Shown one piece after another: positions 17,667 to 28,194 of a DNA stretch of 64,000 nucleotides. The translations under genes were made by a program, and so were the position numbers. The notes beneath the pieces were generated by a model. The model saw only the letters and a program-made list of their open reading frames with translations. It did no database searches and was not told the origin of the DNA. Position 1 is the first letter of the stretch; every line of letters starts with the position of its first letter. This DNA is from Paraferrimonas haliotis (GTDB lineage: Bacteria > Pseudomonadota > Gammaproteobacteria > Enterobacterales > Shewanellaceae), in contig NZ_NRRB01000002.1 of assembly GCF_002282895.1 (NCBI RefSeq), positions 1-64,000 on the forward strand, in the 5' to 3' direction.

Positions 17667-20495
17667 TTAAGCAAACTGACGAAGTTCACCTTCGCCTTCT
17701 ACGTTAGTGACACAGCGGCTGCACAAGGTTGGGTGTTGCTCATCTTGGCCAACATCTTCACGATGATGCCAGCAACGTTCGCACTTCTCGGCAGTAGCGG
17801 CAGAAACTAACAACTTCAGGCCTTGCAAATCCGTTGTTTGCGCTTGAGCGGGCGCCTCAGCAAGTTGGGCTACCTGGGTTTTAGAAGTCAACATCACAAA
17901 TCTCAGTTCATCTTGAACGGCACTGAGTTGTTGCTGAACATTAGCATCGGCATACAAGGTAACGTAGGCTTGCAAGCTGCCTTTCATGTTTTGCTCACGA
18001 CGAGCTTGTTCAATGGCTTTGTTAACTTCGTTTCGAATGTCGATCAATTGCTGCCAATTTTCGTCGCTGATATCGTCTTCAGTGCGCACGGCATCTAACT
18101 GCTGATACCACTCTTGAGTGAATACGTACTGAGCGCGTTCACCGGGCATTTGCTGCCAAATTTCATCAGCAGTAAAGCTTGTGATTGGTGCAATCCAACG
18201 CACCAAAGCTTCACAGATTTGATACAACGCTGACTGACAACTGCGACGAGCCAAGCTATCAGCTTTAGCTGTGTACTGACGATCTTTAATGATGTCGAGA
18301 TAGAAGCTACCTAATTCCACCGAGCAGAACTGCATCAGTTTTTGAGTAACCAAGTGGAAATTGTACTCTTGGTAAGCCGCTAAAATTTCTTGTTGAATGG
18401 CTTCTGCACGACGGATTACCCAGCGATCAAGCGCCACCATATCTTTCGCTTCAACCATATGCTGACTTGGTTCAAAACCACTTAGGTTAGCCAATAAGAA
18501 GCGTGCGGTATTTCGTATGCGTCGATAACTATCGGCACTACGCTTCAAAATTTCGTCTGATACCGTCATTTCACCGGAGTAGTCGGTAGCGGCAACCCAC
18601 AAACGTAAGATGTCGGCCCCTAACTTGTTGTTCACCTCTTGCGGTGAAACCACGTTGCCAAGCGACTTGGACATTTTGCGCCCTTGTCCGTCGACCGTGA
18701 AGCCGTGGGTCAACACTTGGGCATAAGGAGCTTGACCGGTTACTGCAGTCGAAATCATCAAGGACGAGTTAAACCAACCACGGTGCTGATCCGAACCTTC
18801 TAAATACAAATCAGCTCGCTTACCTTGGAACTCGGGACGCGTTGCAACCACGGATGAACACGTCGAGCCAGAATCAAACCAAACGTCTAGGGTGTCGGTA
18901 ACCTTGCGGTATTGCTGAGCTTCTTCACCCAGTAATTCAGCCGTGTCGAGATCCCACCAAGCTTGAATGCCGGCTTTCTCGATTCGCTGAGCCACTTGCT
19001 CCATAAGTTCAACACTGTTTGGATGAAGTTCCCCAGATTCTTTATCAACAAATAAGGTGATGGGCACACCCCAGGTGCGTTGACGAGAAATACACCAGTC
19101 AGGGCGGTTCTCTACCATTTTCTCGATGCGGCTCTCACCCCACTCGGGGATCCACTGAGTGTTGCCAATCTCTTTCAAAGATTGTTGGCGCAAACCCGCT
19201 TTATCCATTGAAACAAACCATTGCGGAGTGGCACGGAATATAATCGGGGTCTTATGACGCCAGCAATGCGGATACGAATGACGATAGGCGTGGTGGTGCA
19301 ATAACGCACCATGCTCTTTTAATGCGTCGATAACGGCATCATTGGCTTTAAATACATGCTGGCCCGCGAATAGCTCAGTATCTGCTTTATAAACACCGTT
19401 ATCATTGACCGGATTGGCGACTTCCAATTGATACTTCAGTCCAACCACATAGTCATCTTGACCGTGTCCAGGTGCGGTATGCACGATACCAGTACCGGAC
19501 TCAGTGGTTACGTGGTCACCTAAAATAACCGGTACATCAAATCCATAGAACGGGTGGTTAAAACGTTTCAGCTCTAATTGTTCGCCGCTTGCCGTTCCAA
19601 GTACGTGATAACGCTCAATGCCGAAGCGGTCGATACAATCGTTCATCAAATCTTCAACTAAAATCAAACGTTCTGGGTTATCGCCTTCCACCTGAACCAA
19701 GACATAGTTTAATTTAGGATGCACCGACAAGGCACGGTTTGCAGGTAGAGTCCACGGCGTCGTGGTCCAGATTACCGCTGATACGTCGCCTTGGCCTTGG
19801 TGGCCATCGGCGCAGTCAAAAAGACCGGCAATGTCGTTGTTATCGACGGCCTTAAAACGCACATCGATTGCAGGGGATGTTTTGTCTTCGTACTCAACTT
19901 CCGCTTCCGCTAAGGCAGAACCACAATCGGTGCACCAATGCACAGGTTTTACACCTTTATGCAAATGGCCGTTATCAATGATTTTCGCCAAAGCCCGCAC
20001 GATATTGGCTTCTGTATCGAAATTCATGGTTAGGTATGGATTGTGCCAATCCCCCAAAACTCCTAGGCGGATAAAGTCTTCACGTTGGCCGTCTACTTGC
20101 TTAGCTGCATACGCCCGACATTTTTCACGAAATTCAGCGGCAGAAATTTTATGGCCTGGCTTGCCTACTTTTTGCTCTACTTTTAGTTCGATCGGCAAAC
20201 CGTGGCAATCCCAGCCCGGAATGTAAGGGGCGTCGAAACCAGACAAAGTTTTCGACTTAACAATAATGTCTTTTAGGATTTTATTAACCGAATGGCCAAT
20301 ATGAATATTGCCATTGGCATAAGGAGGACCATCATGAAGAATAAATAAATCTCGACCTTGCCTGCTGGCTCTAATTTGCCCATATAAATCTTGCTCATTC
20401 CAACGTTGCAGCATTTTGGGTTCACGCTGAGCCAAGTTTCCACGCATTGGGAAATCCGTCTCAGGTAGATTTAAGGTCGCTTTGTAGTCAGTCAT
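17667..20495 (-). CDS. ileS: Isoleucyl-tRNA synthetase
   Basis: This is a class I aminoacyl-tRNA synthetase. The protein has 942 residues from ATG 20495 ([13 protein letters not shown], the normal family start). The HIGH motif is in [16 protein letters not shown], and KMSKS is in [10 protein letters not shown]. The editing domain lies between them, and a C-terminal zinc finger (CERCWHHRE...LCSRC) marks the bacterial type I enzyme. It is in the ribF-ileS-lspA-fkpB-ispH run. Confidence 0.97.
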   Translation of the reverse strand: MTDYKATLNLPETDFPMRGNLAQREPKMLQRWNEQDLYGQIRASRQGRDLFILHDGPPYANGNIHIGHSVNKILKDIIVKSKTLSGFDAPYIPGWDCHGLPIELKVEQKVGKPGHKISAAEFREKCRAYAAKQVDGQREDFIRLGVLGDWHNPYLTMNFDTEANIVRALAKIIDNGHLHKGVKPVHWCTDCGSALAEAEVEYEDKTSPAIDVRFKAVDNNDIAGLFDCADGHQGQGDVSAVIWTTTPWTLPANRALSVHPKLNYVLVQVEGDNPERLILVEDLMNDCIDRFGIERYHVLGTASGEQLELKRFNHPFYGFDVPVILGDHVTTESGTGIVHTAPGHGQDDYVVGLKYQLEVANPVNDNGVYKADTELFAGQHVFKANDAVIDALKEHGALLHHHAYRHSYPHCWRHKTPIIFRATPQWFVSMDKAGLRQQSLKEIGNTQWIPEWGESRIEKMVENRPDWCISRQRTWGVPITLFVDKESGELHPNSVELMEQVAQRIEKAGIQAWWDLDTAELLGEEAQQYRKVTDTLDVWFDSGSTCSSVVATRPEFQGKRADLYLEGSDQHRGWFNSSLMISTAVTGQAPYAQVLTHGFTVDGQGRKMSKSLGNVVSPQEVNNKLGADILRLWVAATDYSGEMTVSDEILKRSADSYRRIRNTARFLLANLSGFEPSQHMVEAKDMVALDRWVIRRAEAIQQEILAAYQEYNFHLVTQKLMQFCSVELGSFYLDIIKDRQYTAKADSLARRSCQSALYQICEALVRWIAPITSFTADEIWQQMPGERAQYVFTQEWYQQLDAVRTEDDISDENWQQLIDIRNEVNKAIEQARREQNMKGSLQAYVTLYADANVQQQLSAVQDELRFVMLTSKTQVAQLAEAPAQAQTTDLQGLKLLVSAATAEKCERCWHHREDVGQDEQHPTLCSRCVTNVEGEGELRQFA

Positions 20496-20525
20496 CACTT
20501 TTAATACCAAAGGTTAAAAATTAGG

Positions 20526-21461
20526 TTATCCAGCATCTGCACTTAACAGTGCCTGCGCTTTATTTGCATCTTCAATAATTTGCTTACGTAAGCCATCCAA
20601 TGAACTGAATGGCTGTTCATCTCTTATCTTTATTACCAGCTCAATATCGAGAGATTTACCGTATAAATCTCCAGAGAAGTCAAATAAATGCACTTCTAGC
20701 TGACAACGTTGCCCATTCACTGTTGGGCGAAATCCAATATTTGCTACGCCATCGTAGCTGTCAGAGCCTTGCCAGCGAACTCTTACGGCAAAAACCCCTT
20801 TCACCGGCGAAACTTTGCGCTTTAGCGCAATGTTGGCGGTGGGAAAACCGAGCGTACGGCCAATTTCATCACCATGGGCCACTCTGCCAGAAATAACAAA
20901 CGGATGCCCAAGCAAACGCCGAACTTGCTCTAAGTTGCCTTGAGCTAACGCTTCTCGAACTAGGGTTGAGCTCACTCGTTTATCGGCTACCGTAAAAGAG
21001 TGGGTATTGACCACTGCAAAGCCATGTTTTTCGCCAGCTTGACGCAGCATTTCAAAGTTGCCAACCCGGCCTTTGCCAAAACGAAAATCATCGCCAACCA
21101 CTAAGTAACGCACGCCAAGCTGCTTGACCAATAACTCTTCGATAAAGGCTTGAGCGCTCATTTGCGAAAATCTTTGATTAAACTCTACGCACAATAATCG
21201 TTCAATGTTCAGCTCATCCAATAAGCGGACTTTATCTCGCAACAAGCTGATGCGGGCCGGCGCTGATTCTGAGCGGAAATACTCTTGAGGTTGTGGCTCA
21301 AACGTCATCACGGTTGCCGGTACCTTCAAAGCCTTTGCTTTTTCAACGACTTGTGCAATCACTTGCGCATGACCACGATGCACACCATCAAAGTTGCCTA
21401 TGGTGAGAACGCAGCCGTGATGTCGGCGTTGAATGTTATGAATACCGCGGATTAAGTCCAT
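20526..21461 (-). CDS. ribF: Bifunctional riboflavin kinase/FAD synthetase
   Basis: RibF makes FMN and then FAD from riboflavin. The 311-residue protein has an N-terminal nucleotidyltransferase domain (LTIGNFDGVHRGHAQVI, then ISLLRDK, then STLVREAL) and a C-terminal flavokinase domain (RVAHGDEIGRTLGFPTANI). It lies upstream of ileS, as in E. coli (rpsT-ribF-ileS). Confidence 0.96.
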   Translation of the reverse strand: MDLIRGIHNIQRRHHGCVLTIGNFDGVHRGHAQVIAQVVEKAKALKVPATVMTFEPQPQEYFRSESAPARISLLRDKVRLLDELNIERLLCVEFNQRFSQMSAQAFIEELLVKQLGVRYLVVGDDFRFGKGRVGNFEMLRQAGEKHGFAVVNTHSFTVADKRVSSTLVREALAQGNLEQVRRLLGHPFVISGRVAHGDEIGRTLGFPTANIALKRKVSPVKGVFAVRVRWQGSDSYDGVANIGFRPTVNGQRCQLEVHLFDFSGDLYGKSLDIELVIKIRDEQPFSSLDGLRKQIIEDANKAQALLSADAG

Positions 21462-21547
21462 GATGCTTTACGAGCTTGAATAAACGGCGAATTATACCCC
21501 AGCTTTCGCAGATAATCAGCATACAAATGCGCGATTATCTGCAGAAT

Positions 21548-23098
21548 TTACGCTTTAAAATCGACTCGTCGCACCCCAAGTAACAAGATGCCAATCAAAT
21601 AGCTACCGGCCCCGGCGCCAATTAACAGCATTAATTCCGTTAAACGGGTTGCAAAGTTCATGTTCGCCCACTGCTCAATGCTTGGAGACAGGTAGCTAAT
21701 AACAGCCAACATCAAGCCAACCGCTACGATTAACTTGCCGATAAACATAAGGGTTTTCTTCTGTAAGGTAAATACACCCTGTTTATGCAGCCCTATGTAA
21801 AGCAAAGAGGCATTCAATAAGGCTGACAAGGAAGTGGCGATGGCCAGTCCGACGTAGCCATAAGGGATAGCGAACACGATGTTAAACACCATGTTCGACA
21901 GCATGGCCATAATGCCATATCGAACCGGCGTTTTAGTATCTTGGCGAGCGTAATAGCCAGGTGCCAGCACCTTAACCAGCATAAAGCTGAGTAAGCCGCT
22001 GCCATAAGCCATTAGGCTGGACGATGCCATGGCACTGTCGTTTAAACTGAATTCCCCTCGCATAAACAGAACCATAAGCATAGGTTGCGCCAGTACCACC
22101 AGCCCCGCCATGGCAGGCATTCCTAACAAGCAAACCATCTTGACGCCCCAATTCATGGTACGAGCAAAGGTAGCGGGATCGTTACTGGAGTGCTCGCGGC
22201 TTAACGCTGGTAAAATCACGGTAGCAATTGCAATGCCAAATAAGCCTAAGGGAAACTCCAATAATCGATCGGAGTAATACAACCAACTTATGGAGCCGCT
22301 CATTAAGAAGCTGGCGATAATGGTGTCGAACAGCAGGTTAATTTGAGACACCGATACCCCAAACAACGCTGGAATCATGAGCGTTTTTATTTTCACAACC
22401 CCAGGATGAGAAAAATTGATGGTAGGTTTAACCAGCATCTTTTGTTGATACAAGAACGGAATTTGAAACAAGAACTGAATCAATCCACCGGCAAAAACAC
22501 CAATGGCTAACCCAATTTCAGGGTTCTCTAAATTTGGAGAAACCAATAAGGCTGCAACAATGATCGCAATGTTTAAAAACACCGGCGTAAACGCAGAAAC
22601 AGCAAACCGTCCCAAGGTGTTTAGTATTGACCCGGCCAGAGCGGTAAAAGATATAAACCACAGGTAAGGAAAAGTGAGTTTGAGCAACAAGCTAGCAAGC
22701 TCATATTTTTCACCGTTTGCACCGTCATTCAACCAATCGATAAACCAGCCACTGGCGAATAACGCTATCACCAAAGGAGAGCCCACTACCCCAATTATGG
22801 TCACTATGGTTACCAAGAGGCCTAAACTGCCACCCACTGCTGCCAGCAATCCTTTAACTTGGGTTGGTTTTTGTTGTTGGTACTCGGTTAATACCGGCAC
22901 AAAAGCTTGTGCAAAGGCGCCTTCGGCGAACAGTCGCCGTAAAAAGTTGGGAATTTTGTTCGCTAGAAAGAAAACATCAGCACCGTTGCCCGCCCCCATT
23001 AAGTTGGCTATGACCACATCTCTCACCAAGCCTAGAATTCTCGATACAAAGGTCATGGCGCTAACGATCAATCCGGATCGCACTAATTTCTTGGTCAC
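21548..23098 (-). CDS. murJ: Lipid II flippase MurJ (MviN)
   Basis: MurJ moves lipid II across the inner membrane for peptidoglycan synthesis. The 516-residue polytopic protein belongs to the MOP superfamily. The N-terminus KKLVRSGLIVSAMTFVSRILGLVRDVVIA and the motif FFLANKIPNFLRRLFAEGAFAQAFVPVL are diagnostic. It is divergent from rpsT, the usual bacterial arrangement. Confidence 0.96.
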   Translation of the reverse strand: MTKKLVRSGLIVSAMTFVSRILGLVRDVVIANLMGAGNGADVFFLANKIPNFLRRLFAEGAFAQAFVPVLTEYQQQKPTQVKGLLAAVGGSLGLLVTIVTIIGVVGSPLVIALFASGWFIDWLNDGANGEKYELASLLLKLTFPYLWFISFTALAGSILNTLGRFAVSAFTPVFLNIAIIVAALLVSPNLENPEIGLAIGVFAGGLIQFLFQIPFLYQQKMLVKPTINFSHPGVVKIKTLMIPALFGVSVSQINLLFDTIIASFLMSGSISWLYYSDRLLEFPLGLFGIAIATVILPALSREHSSNDPATFARTMNWGVKMVCLLGMPAMAGLVVLAQPMLMVLFMRGEFSLNDSAMASSSLMAYGSGLLSFMLVKVLAPGYYARQDTKTPVRYGIMAMLSNMVFNIVFAIPYGYVGLAIATSLSALLNASLLYIGLHKQGVFTLQKKTLMFIGKLIVAVGLMLAVISYLSPSIEQWANMNFATRLTELMLLIGAGAGSYLIGILLLGVRRVDFKA

Positions 23099-23275
23099 AA
23101 TTGCTCTCGTACGTTATTCACTAAAACGGCACTCACTTCAAAAATCTAACGCGGTGACTGTCACCGCACAACTTTTACTGTTAGAATCCCCGACACATCT
23201 TAAACCAGTTTGGCTTGAAAACGCTAAACAGTGTCTCTGGTTGTTGATGACCTGACGGGAATTTATCCATTTGCC

Positions 23276-23304
23276 TTGACATCAAGGTATAAATTCGGCA
23301 AAAT
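23276..23304 (+). promoter_or_regulatory. Promoter of rpsT
   Basis: A consensus -35 TTGACA (23276-23281), a 17-base spacer and a -10 CAAAAT (23299-23304) are followed by CCCCGG, a GC-rich discriminator as in stringently controlled ribosomal promoters. Confidence 0.7.
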
Positions 23305-23347
23305 CCCCGGCCTTTAATGTATCTCATAAGTTTTTAGGAGTTGCACC

Positions 23348-23608
23348 TTGGCTAACATCAAGTCTGCAAAAAAACGCGCTCTTCAAGCCGAAAAGCGCCG
23401 TCAGCATAACGCTTCTCGCAAGTCTATGCTGCGCACTTATCTAAAGAAAGTTATCGCTGCTATTGAAGCTGGCGACAAAGCACAAGCTACTGAAGCTTTT
23501 GCTAAAGCTCAACCAATTTTGGACCGCATGGCGACCAAAGGCCTTATTCACAAGAATAAAGCTGCTCGTCATAAGTCTCGCTTGAACGCTAAGATCAAAG
23601 CACTTTAA
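23348..23608 (+). CDS. rpsT: Ribosomal protein S20
   Basis: This is a small basic 30S protein of 86 residues beginning (M)[30 protein letters not shown], the S20 signature. The start codon is TTG (23348-23350) with AGGAG 7 bases upstream; no ATG or GTG fits. E. coli rpsT also starts with UUG, and the poor start codon is part of its autoregulation. A terminator follows at once. Confidence 0.98.
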   Translation: MANIKSAKKRALQAEKRRQHNASRKSMLRTYLKKVIAAIEAGDKAQATEAFAKAQPILDRMATKGLIHKNKAARHKSRLNAKIKAL

Positions 23609-23632
23609 TAGTCTTTGTTTGTTCAAGAAAAC

Positions 23633-23656
23633 AAAACCGGCTTAGGCCGGTTTTTT
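23633..23656 (+). terminator. Terminator of rpsT
   Basis: A CCGGC/GCCGG stem (23637-23641 with 23646-23650) flanked by A- and T-runs ends in six T, 25 bases after the rpsT stop. Confidence 0.85.
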
Positions 23657-23681
23657 ATTGGGTCACTTTTAGACAAAACCA

Positions 23682-23708
23682 AAAAAGCCGGCTACTAGCC
23701 GGCTTTTT
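23682..23708. terminator. Bidirectional terminator after the ArsR-family gene
   Basis: AAAAAGCCGGCT (23682-23693) and AGCCGGCTTTTT (23697-23708) form a 12-bp perfect stem with a 3-base loop, 21 bases beyond the stop of the minus-strand regulator gene. Confidence 0.85.
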
Positions 23709-23728
23709 CGTTTCCTTGAAGGCAGGTT

Positions 23729-24022
23729 CTATTGGTACAAATCGTCCAATAGGCCTATCATCTTTCTTACTTTGCTGCTTTTTAGCGAGTAGTAAACCGT
23801 TTGCGCTTCTTTGCGTGTGGTTACCAACTGATCTTTTCGCAACCAAGCTAAATGTTGAGAAAGTGCGGACTGGCTCAAACCAAGTTTTTGATTCATTTCG
23901 CCAACACACATTTCATCTTTTTCTAACAAATGATATAGAATCTCTAGGCGACGCTCATTGGCCATGGCTTTTAATAGTACGACAGCATTATTTTGTTGCT
24001 GCTCTTGTAGTTGGATAGTCAT
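23729..24022 (-). CDS. ArsR-family transcriptional regulator, HlyU-like
   Basis: The 97-residue winged-helix protein contains VVLLKAMANERRLEILYHL and LSQSALSQHLAWLRKDQLVTTRKEAQTVYYSL, very close to Vibrio HlyU and the BigR/SqrR sulfur-sensing group. One cysteine is present (Cys39 in EMCVGEM). The second, C-terminal Cys that forms the redox disulfide in SqrR/BigR is absent (ends LYQ), so a two-Cys switch is not possible. It is divergent from the M28 peptidase gene, with a palindrome between them that could be its operator. Confidence 0.85.
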   Translation of the reverse strand: MTIQLQEQQQNNAVVLLKAMANERRLEILYHLLEKDEMCVGEMNQKLGLSQSALSQHLAWLRKDQLVTTRKEAQTVYYSLKSSKVRKMIGLLDDLYQ

Positions 24023-24087
24023 TGTGCGTTTTACTCCTACAGAAAATCCTGTGGCAAATATAATTTTAAAAATAAAAACATGCTACC

Positions 24088-24108
24088 AATTTCGAGATAG
24101 TCGAAATT
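24088..24108. promoter_or_regulatory. Palindrome between the ArsR-family gene and the M28 peptidase gene
   Basis: AATTTCGA (24088-24095), 5 bases, TCGAAATT (24101-24108): a perfect 8+8 inverted repeat in a 133-base divergent region. Size and symmetry fit an ArsR-family dimer site, so autoregulation and control of the peptidase are plausible but inferred. Confidence 0.45.
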
Positions 24109-24155
24109 TAGCGATAAAACCTTCGGAAAATACGAAGTAACAACAAGGAAATTCC

Positions 24156-25559
24156 ATGCCTAAGCACGTAAAAAAGTGGTTTATATTCTGCTTAACTATT
24201 CTCTGTAGCACCACGTCTATAGGGGTTTTCGCTAAAATAGACAATGCTAAAATAAAGTCTTTGCAACAGATGTCACTGGAAAGTTCATTAAGTTATGAAA
24301 TTGTAGAATCGTTAACAGTTGAGGTAGGTCCTAGACTTCCTGGTAGCCCTGCGGATCTCAAAACCGTTGCTTGGGCGGAAGCTAAATTTAAAGCCTTGAA
24401 TTACGATAAAATCTATAAAGAGCCGGTTGAGATTCCAGTTTGGACCCGAGGCGCAGCCTCTGCAGAAATTACTGCCCCCTTCCCTCAGCCTATCGTGATT
24501 ACCGCTTTAGGAGGCAGTGTCGCAACACCGGATGAAGGCATAGAAGCCGAAATCGTGCGCTTTGATAACATAGAACAACTGCAACAAGCCGACTCAAAAC
24601 TCGTGGAAGGTAAGATCGTATTTATTGACCCCATTACTGAACGCCATCGCACCGGCAAAGGTTACGGCAAAGTGGTAGGCGCTCGCTCTAAAGGTGCAGT
24701 AGAATCGGCAAAGAAAGGCGCTCTAGCGGTGGTCATTCGCTCAATCGGTACCGACAGTGATCGCTTTGCACACACAGGTATGATGCGTTACTCCGATGAC
24801 ACGATAAAAATCCCAGCAGCAGCCATGTCAGTCCCAGACGCCAATCAAGTCAACGCCATGCTCGATAGAGGCCAACCTGTTCGCATAAAAATGAATTTGT
24901 CTCCTGCTAGCAAAGGGGTGGCATCCAGCTACAACGTTATCGGCGAAATTACCGGTAGCACTTATCCCGATGAAATTATCCTTCTCGGTGCGCATCACGA
25001 CTCGTGGGACGAAGGCACAGGAGCTTTAGATGACGGCGCCGGCGTCGGCATTGTTATGGCCACTGGAGCGCTTATTAAAAAGCACAGCGTACAACCGAAG
25101 CGCACCATAAGGGTTGTGTTGTATGCCGCCGAGGAAATTGGCCTCATTGGCGGTAAAGCTTACGCTAAAGCCCATGAGAAAGAGTTGGATAAACACCGCT
25201 TTGCGTTAGAGTCTGATTTTGGCGCCGGGCTTATTTGGCGCTTGGATACTCGAGTGAATCCAGCGGCGCTAGAAGACATGAAAAACATTGCCCGCATGCT
25301 TGAACCCCTAGGTATTGAAATGGGTCACAATAATGCCGGCGGTGGGCCTGATATCTCCATGCTTCCTGGTTATGGGGTTCCGGTAATCAATCTCCAGCAA
25401 GATGGCAGTGATTACTTTGATTACCACCACACCCCAAACGACACCCTGGACAAAATAGATCCGGCAAAAATAGCTCAAAATACTACAGCCTGGGTGACAT
25501 TTGCAGTAATGGCCGCGGAAGTTGATGCTCAGCTTCGCCCTATTCCAGAGCGCAAATAA
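24156..25559 (+). CDS. Secreted M28-family metallopeptidase with PA domain
   Basis: The 467-residue protein has a signal peptide ending near GVFA, a protease-associated (PA) insert (about 130-250: AEIVRFDNIEQL...GKIVFID), and an M28 zinc aminopeptidase/carboxypeptidase domain. The metal and catalytic motifs are GAHHDSWDEGTGALDDGAG, YAAEEIGLIGG and DYFDYHHTPNDTLDKID. It resembles carboxypeptidase Q/glutamate carboxypeptidase-like enzymes and is probably periplasmic or secreted for peptide use. AAGGAA precedes the ATG. Confidence 0.9.
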   Translation: MPKHVKKWFIFCLTILCSTTSIGVFAKIDNAKIKSLQQMSLESSLSYEIVESLTVEVGPRLPGSPADLKTVAWAEAKFKALNYDKIYKEPVEIPVWTRGAASAEITAPFPQPIVITALGGSVATPDEGIEAEIVRFDNIEQLQQADSKLVEGKIVFIDPITERHRTGKGYGKVVGARSKGAVESAKKGALAVVIRSIGTDSDRFAHTGMMRYSDDTIKIPAAAMSVPDANQVNAMLDRGQPVRIKMNLSPASKGVASSYNVIGEITGSTYPDEIILLGAHHDSWDEGTGALDDGAGVGIVMATGALIKKHSVQPKRTIRVVLYAAEEIGLIGGKAYAKAHEKELDKHRFALESDFGAGLIWRLDTRVNPAALEDMKNIARMLEPLGIEMGHNNAGGGPDISMLPGYGVPVINLQQDGSDYFDYHHTPNDTLDKIDPAKIAQNTTAWVTFAVMAAEVDAQLRPIPERK

Positions 25560-25570
25560 CGTAAACGAAT

Positions 25571-25592
25571 GATGACGGCCTTGGCCGTCATC
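25571..25592 (+). terminator. Terminator hairpin after the M28 peptidase gene
   Basis: GATGACGGCC (25571-25580), TT, GGCCGTCATC (25583-25592): a perfect 10-bp stem 11 bases after the stop. The T-run is short (ACTTT), so efficiency is uncertain. It may also serve yaaA from the other side. Confidence 0.6.
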
Positions 25593-25618
25593 ACTTTAGC
25601 TAGGTATCGCCTTTAAGA

Positions 25619-26389
25619 TTAATGATCTCTTAAGAAAACCGGCGATGATTCGGTGGAGAGCTCTTCACTGTAGCGATAGCCTTCATAATCAAAGTCACAC
25701 AGTTGTTCTGGTGACGTCACCTGTTTATCAATCAGATAACGAACCATCATACCCCGAGCTTTCTTAGCGTAGAAGCTGATGATTTTATACTGACCTTTAC
25801 TTAGGTCTTTAAATACCGGCGTAATAATGGTTGCCTTTAACAATTTAGGCTTAACCGCTTTATAGTATTCATTGGACGCCAAGTTAATGACCACGTGTTG
25901 TTGATGCTTTTCTAAGTGTTGATTGATGGCATCCGTGATGCTATTGCCCCAAAACGCATACAAATCTTTACCTTGAGGGTTGGCAAGTTTAGTCCCCATT
26001 TCTAAGCGATAGGCTTGCATCAGATCCAACGGTCTTAATAACCCATAAAGCCCAGATAATATGCGTAAATGCTGTTGTGCAAACTGGAGTTGCTCCTCAG
26101 ATAAAGATTCGGCATCAAGCCCTGTGTATACATCGCCTTTAAAAGCTAACAAAGCCTGCTTAGCGTTGTCGCTTGAAAAAGGCACTTGCCACTCACTAAA
26201 ACGGGCCGCATTCAAACCGGCCAGCTTGTCGCTAATTTTCATCAAACTGGCCAAATCAGCTGGCGTTAATGCTTGGCAAACAGGAATCAACTGCTGCGCC
26301 TGTTCAAGCAGCTGTGGCTGGCTGAAGGTTGTAGTGGTAGACGGGGTTTCGTAGTCCAACGTCTTGGCTGGCGAGATTAAAGCTAACAT
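25619..26389 (-). CDS. yaaA: YaaA (UPF0246) peroxide-stress protein
   Basis: In E. coli, YaaA lowers free iron during H2O2 stress and binds DNA. The 256-residue protein shows the family marks [53 protein letters not shown] and [12 protein letters not shown]. Its length matches E. coli YaaA (258). It is downstream of the AGCS symporter but separated by a terminator. In E. coli yaaA also lies near thr and tal genes. Confidence 0.94.
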   Translation of the reverse strand: MLALISPAKTLDYETPSTTTTFSQPQLLEQAQQLIPVCQALTPADLASLMKISDKLAGLNAARFSEWQVPFSSDNAKQALLAFKGDVYTGLDAESLSEEQLQFAQQHLRILSGLYGLLRPLDLMQAYRLEMGTKLANPQGKDLYAFWGNSITDAINQHLEKHQQHVVINLASNEYYKAVKPKLLKATIITPVFKDLSKGQYKIISFYAKKARGMMVRYLIDKQVTSPEQLCDFDYEGYRYSEELSTESSPVFLRDH

Positions 26390-26438
26390 GGGTAATCGGT
26401 CTCTTACTTATTTTGCTCTATCATACCGCTGGCAATAA

Positions 26439-26469
26439 AAAAAACCACGCTTTGACCGCGTGGTTTTTT
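26439..26469 (-). terminator. Terminator of the AGCS symporter gene
   Basis: AAAAAACCACGC (26439-26450) pairs with GCGTGGTTTTTT (26458-26469) across a 7-base loop, 23 bases beyond the symporter stop. Confidence 0.9.
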
Positions 26470-26491
26470 CTATCGTTCTAATCACTTTAGG

Positions 26492-27934
26492 TTATTTAGT
26501 ACTTTCAACCGGTTCCGCTTTGGCCCAAACGCCTTGGGCGATTTGCCCTTCAAGTTCTGGGAACTTATTGCGATCGAACGTCGGCTCTTCGCCTGCTGCG
26601 AGCTGCCGCTTGTAGTCATTGATAACACGAATCGCTAACTTAGAAAGCAACAAGATGGCAATAATGTTGATCACAGCCATTGCGCCCATAGACACATCCG
26701 CTAAATCCCAAACCGTTTGCAGTTTAGCCACTGAGCCAAACATCACCATTGCTAACACTACAAACCTAAATGGCCAAAGCACGGCGGTTTTGTTTTTAGC
26801 AAGAAACAGCACATTGGTTTCAGCGTACGAGTAGTTCGCGATAATCGAAGTAAAGCAAAATAATATGATAGCCGCCGCGACAAAAATTACGCCAATGGAT
26901 CCCACTTCACCGGAAATGGCCATTTGAGTGAGTGCAATACCATTCAACTCACCACCGGTTTCATGAGCACCGGTAATTAAGATAATAGCTGCGGTTGCAC
27001 TACAAATAACAATGGTATCGAAAAATACCCCGATCATTTGAACAAAACCTTGGGCAGCGGGATGGTTTGGATTAGCGGAAGCACTAGCGGCAACGTTAGC
27101 CGCACTACCCATACCAGCTTCGTTCGAAAACAAGCCACGTGCGATACCGCTTTGCATGGCTTGGGCAATGGTGTAAGCAACACCACCGGCAACCACTTCA
27201 TGCAAACCAAAAGCACTTTTAATGATTAAGCTAAATACTGCTGGAAGTTCGCTGATGTTCATTGCAACAACCACCAAAGCCAGCAGGATATAACCGATGG
27301 CCATGGCAGGAACAATTTTAACGGTAACTTTTGCAACACTGGCTAAACCGCCTGAGATAACCAAAGCACTTACTGCGACCACACCAAGACCCACTAGGGT
27401 TTTATCCCAATCAAAGGCAACATGTAACGCGTCGCTAATGGTGTTGGCTTGCACCGCATTAAACACAAGTCCGAAAGCGATGATCAAAGCAATAGAAAAG
27501 GCAATTCCCATCCACCGTTGACCTAAGCCTCGCTCCATATAATAGGCAGGACCACCACGATACTTACCGTCGCTGTCTTTAACTTTATAAACCTGTGCCA
27601 AGGTTGACTCAATCATAGAGGTGGCCATGCCTAACAAGGCGATTAACCACATCCAAAAAACAGCACCTGGACCACCGGCAACAATGGCCACCGCCACGCC
27701 GGCCATATTTCCGGTGCCTACGCGCGCCGCCATTGAGGTGCAGAAAACTTCAAAGCTCGACAAACCGTCTTTGTCGCTTTTACTTTGAGTGAGCACTTTA
27801 AAGCCGTGCTTAAAGTAACGCAGCTGGATAAACCCTAAACGAAAAGTAAAAAACAAGCCGGCACCCACCAGCAAGTAAATGAGCACTTTTCCCCACAATA
27901 AACCGTTTAAAAAGTCGATAGCAGTTGCTAGCAT
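26492..27934 (-). CDS. Alanine/glycine:cation symporter (AGCS family)
   Basis: This inner-membrane Na+- or H+-coupled amino-acid carrier has 480 residues and about 10-12 hydrophobic segments. Family motifs include SSFEVFCTSMAARVGTGNMAGVA, the FSNEAGMGSAAN signature and the KYRGGPAYYMERGLG loop. E. coli YaaJ and Bacillus AlsT are relatives; the substrate is probably alanine or glycine. It has its own promoter region and terminator. Confidence 0.93.
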   Translation of the reverse strand: MLATAIDFLNGLLWGKVLIYLLVGAGLFFTFRLGFIQLRYFKHGFKVLTQSKSDKDGLSSFEVFCTSMAARVGTGNMAGVAVAIVAGGPGAVFWMWLIALLGMATSMIESTLAQVYKVKDSDGKYRGGPAYYMERGLGQRWMGIAFSIALIIAFGLVFNAVQANTISDALHVAFDWDKTLVGLGVVAVSALVISGGLASVAKVTVKIVPAMAIGYILLALVVVAMNISELPAVFSLIIKSAFGLHEVVAGGVAYTIAQAMQSGIARGLFSNEAGMGSAANVAASASANPNHPAAQGFVQMIGVFFDTIVICSATAAIILITGAHETGGELNGIALTQMAISGEVGSIGVIFVAAAIILFCFTSIIANYSYAETNVLFLAKNKTAVLWPFRFVVLAMVMFGSVAKLQTVWDLADVSMGAMAVINIIAILLLSKLAIRVINDYKRQLAAGEEPTFDRNKFPELEGQIAQGVWAKAEPVESTK

Positions 27935-28194
27935 AGATTTCTCTCATCTCGTTAACGTGAAGACCAAGGCGCACTATCATTGAGTAATCGCGGGCCGAAA
28001 GTCGCGTAATTTAGCATAAACGCTCTGTCGCTAATGCGCCAAATTTAGACAAATTATTGAAATTGCGAAGTTACTCAGGCAAATCTTTGCCAATAACACA
28101 TAAACTCAACGACCAAGCTACCTAAAGGTAACCGGACCAGTGAGGTTTGCTATGATTGTGTGTATCAGTGAGGGTGACTGTTAATCAATAGTAA

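Noticed and set aside
22674-23255. A 193-codon open frame antisense to murJ
   Set aside because: It lies wholly opposite a conserved flippase gene, has low-complexity Pro/Thr/Lys composition and no ribosome-binding site.
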